6,790 nt of DNA from Desulfobacteraceae bacterium (GTDB lineage Bacteria > Desulfobacterota > Desulfobacteria > Desulfobacterales > Desulfatirhabdiaceae), in NCBI GenBank assembly GCA_027325475.1, contig DAIEFO010000118.1, positions 1 to 6,790 on the forward strand. The letters run 5' to 3'. The stretch's first letter is position 1. The number at the start of each line of letters is the position of its first letter. Positions 6,140 through 6,790 of the stretch are shown here, in pieces. A program made the translations under genes and the position numbers. The notes under the pieces are model-generated. The model made no database searches, had not been told where the DNA came from, and saw nothing but the letters and a program-made list of their open reading frames with translations.

Positions 6140-6745
6140 TTACAGGCGCGGTTCCTCGCCGTGGAGCAGCCTCTGAATGTTATCTTTATGCCGGATGACA
6201 ATCATGACCGCCATGAACCCGGCGCACAAGAGGACAGGCGGAGATGCACCCGCCACATGAACCGCGAACGGCAGAAATACCGCGGCTGTTAGTGAGCCTA
6301 TCGACGACCGGCTTGTCATGCAAACCATGAGAACATAGACGAGAAATGCAGCTCCCGCCGCGGCCGGAGACAGGACGGCAAAACATCCTGCAGCCGTCGC
6401 AACGCCTTTGCCGCCGTTTTTCCCCCGCATGTACAACGGATACAGATGTCCCAGAAACGCAGCCACTGCGGTCATGCAGGCAATGCTGCTGCGCCATGTT
6501 CCATATGGACGGATGAGGATATCCGCCAGATATACCGGAATACCGCCTTTGGCCATGTCCGCCAGGAGCGTTATCAGCGCCAGCGTGTTTCCCGCAATTC
6601 TTCGGACATTGTTGGCTCCGATATTGCCGCTGCCGTTGTTCAGGAGATTGTTTTTGGTAAAAAGCCGTGTCAGCACAAGTCCCCACGGGATGGAGCCCAA
6701 TAGATAAGCCACAGTTACGAGTGCCGCCGTACGGACGATCATCAT
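6140..6745 (-). CDS. plsY: Acyl-phosphate:glycerol-3-phosphate acyltransferase
   Basis: A 201-residue, strongly hydrophobic multi-pass inner-membrane protein of normal PlsY length. It transfers the acyl group from acyl-phosphate (made by PlsX) to glycerol-3-phosphate, giving lysophosphatidic acid for phospholipid synthesis. Family motifs are GSIPWG (17-22), GSGNIGANNVRR (38-49), DMAKGG (63-68), GHLYPLYMRGKNGGKGVAT (99-117) and RHKDNIQRLLHGEEPR (185-200). The position normally held by Thr in GATN is Asn here (N45). Two ATG codons are in tandem at 6745 and 6742; the first overlaps the stop of an upstream frame as ATGA, typical of coupled translation, and a GAG lies five bases before it. It is convergent with DUF4390. 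Confidence 0.97.
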   Translation of the reverse strand: MMIVRTAALVTVAYLLGSIPWGLVLTRLFTKNNLLNNGSGNIGANNVRRIAGNTLALITLLADMAKGGIPVYLADILIRPYGTWRSSIACMTAVAAFLGHLYPLYMRGKNGGKGVATAAGCFAVLSPAAAGAAFLVYVLMVCMTSRSSIGSLTAAVFLPFAVHVAGASPPVLLCAGFMAVMIVIRHKDNIQRLLHGEEPRL

Positions 6746-6790
6746 ACCCGCTCTATGTGCTCCCAGGGAATTTCCGGAAGATCTGTTTCT
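6742..6790 (-). CDS. 3' end of an unidentified gene upstream of plsY (partial)
   Basis: Only the last 15 codons are visible on the minus strand, reading ETDLPEIPWEHIERV and then TGA at 6744-6742. The stop overlaps the plsY start codon as ATGA, the usual arrangement of adjacent operon genes. The residue mix looks like ordinary protein. The fragment is too short to name, and a chance open frame of this length cannot be excluded. Confidence 0.5.
   Translation of the reverse strand, partial: ETDLPEIPWEHIERV

Overview
The window (about 6.8 kb, roughly balanced GC) looks like chromosomal DNA of a Gram-negative bacterium. It carries lpxC, the committed enzyme of lipid A synthesis, so the organism makes a lipopolysaccharide-type outer membrane. 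The lpxC/DUF4390 pair and a palindromic repeat built on a CTTCGTAAAAAGTC-type arm resemble what is seen in sulfate-reducing Desulfobacterota (Desulfobacterales-like). That placement is from memory of the families and was not tested by a search.

Left block (about 1-4230, all minus strand, read right to left): a compact run of four hydrolase-type genes. First is a stand-alone HyuA-type hydantoinase/oxoprolinase-family protein. Three bases on is a histone-deacetylase/AcuC-fold amidohydrolase with an unusual C-terminal cysteine-pair domain. Three bases on again is a cytoplasmic glycerophosphodiester phosphodiesterase. After an 81-bp gap comes a Nudix hydrolase of the ADP-ribose pyrophosphatase type, cut by the left window edge. 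Two tandem sigma-70-like promoter candidates lie just upstream of the first gene. The spacing suggests that at least the first three genes are one transcription and translation unit. Their joint substrate cannot be read from sequence.

Middle (about 4230-4625): the divergent intergenic region. It holds the promoters for the left operon, an AT-rich stretch with a perfect TATAAT that could serve the rightward genes, and a 119-bp imperfect palindrome with an extra copy of its arm on the left side. The palindrome ends four bases before the lpxC ribosome binding site, so it should be part of the lpxC leader.

Right block (4626-6105, plus strand): lpxC, overlapped by 17 nt by a DUF4390 gene with an N-terminal signal or anchor segment. 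A solo arm of the same repeat fills most of the 34-bp gap to the convergent plsY (6140-6745, minus), encoding the acyl-phosphate glycerol-3-phosphate acyltransferase of phospholipid synthesis. An upstream minus-strand reading frame, of which only the last 15 codons are visible, ends in an ATGA overlap with plsY. LpxC and PlsY both act in envelope lipid synthesis, but on opposite strands in separate units.

No tRNA, rRNA, CRISPR array, transposase or phage gene was seen. Large open frames antisense to the left operon and lpxC are judged to be shadows of the real genes.
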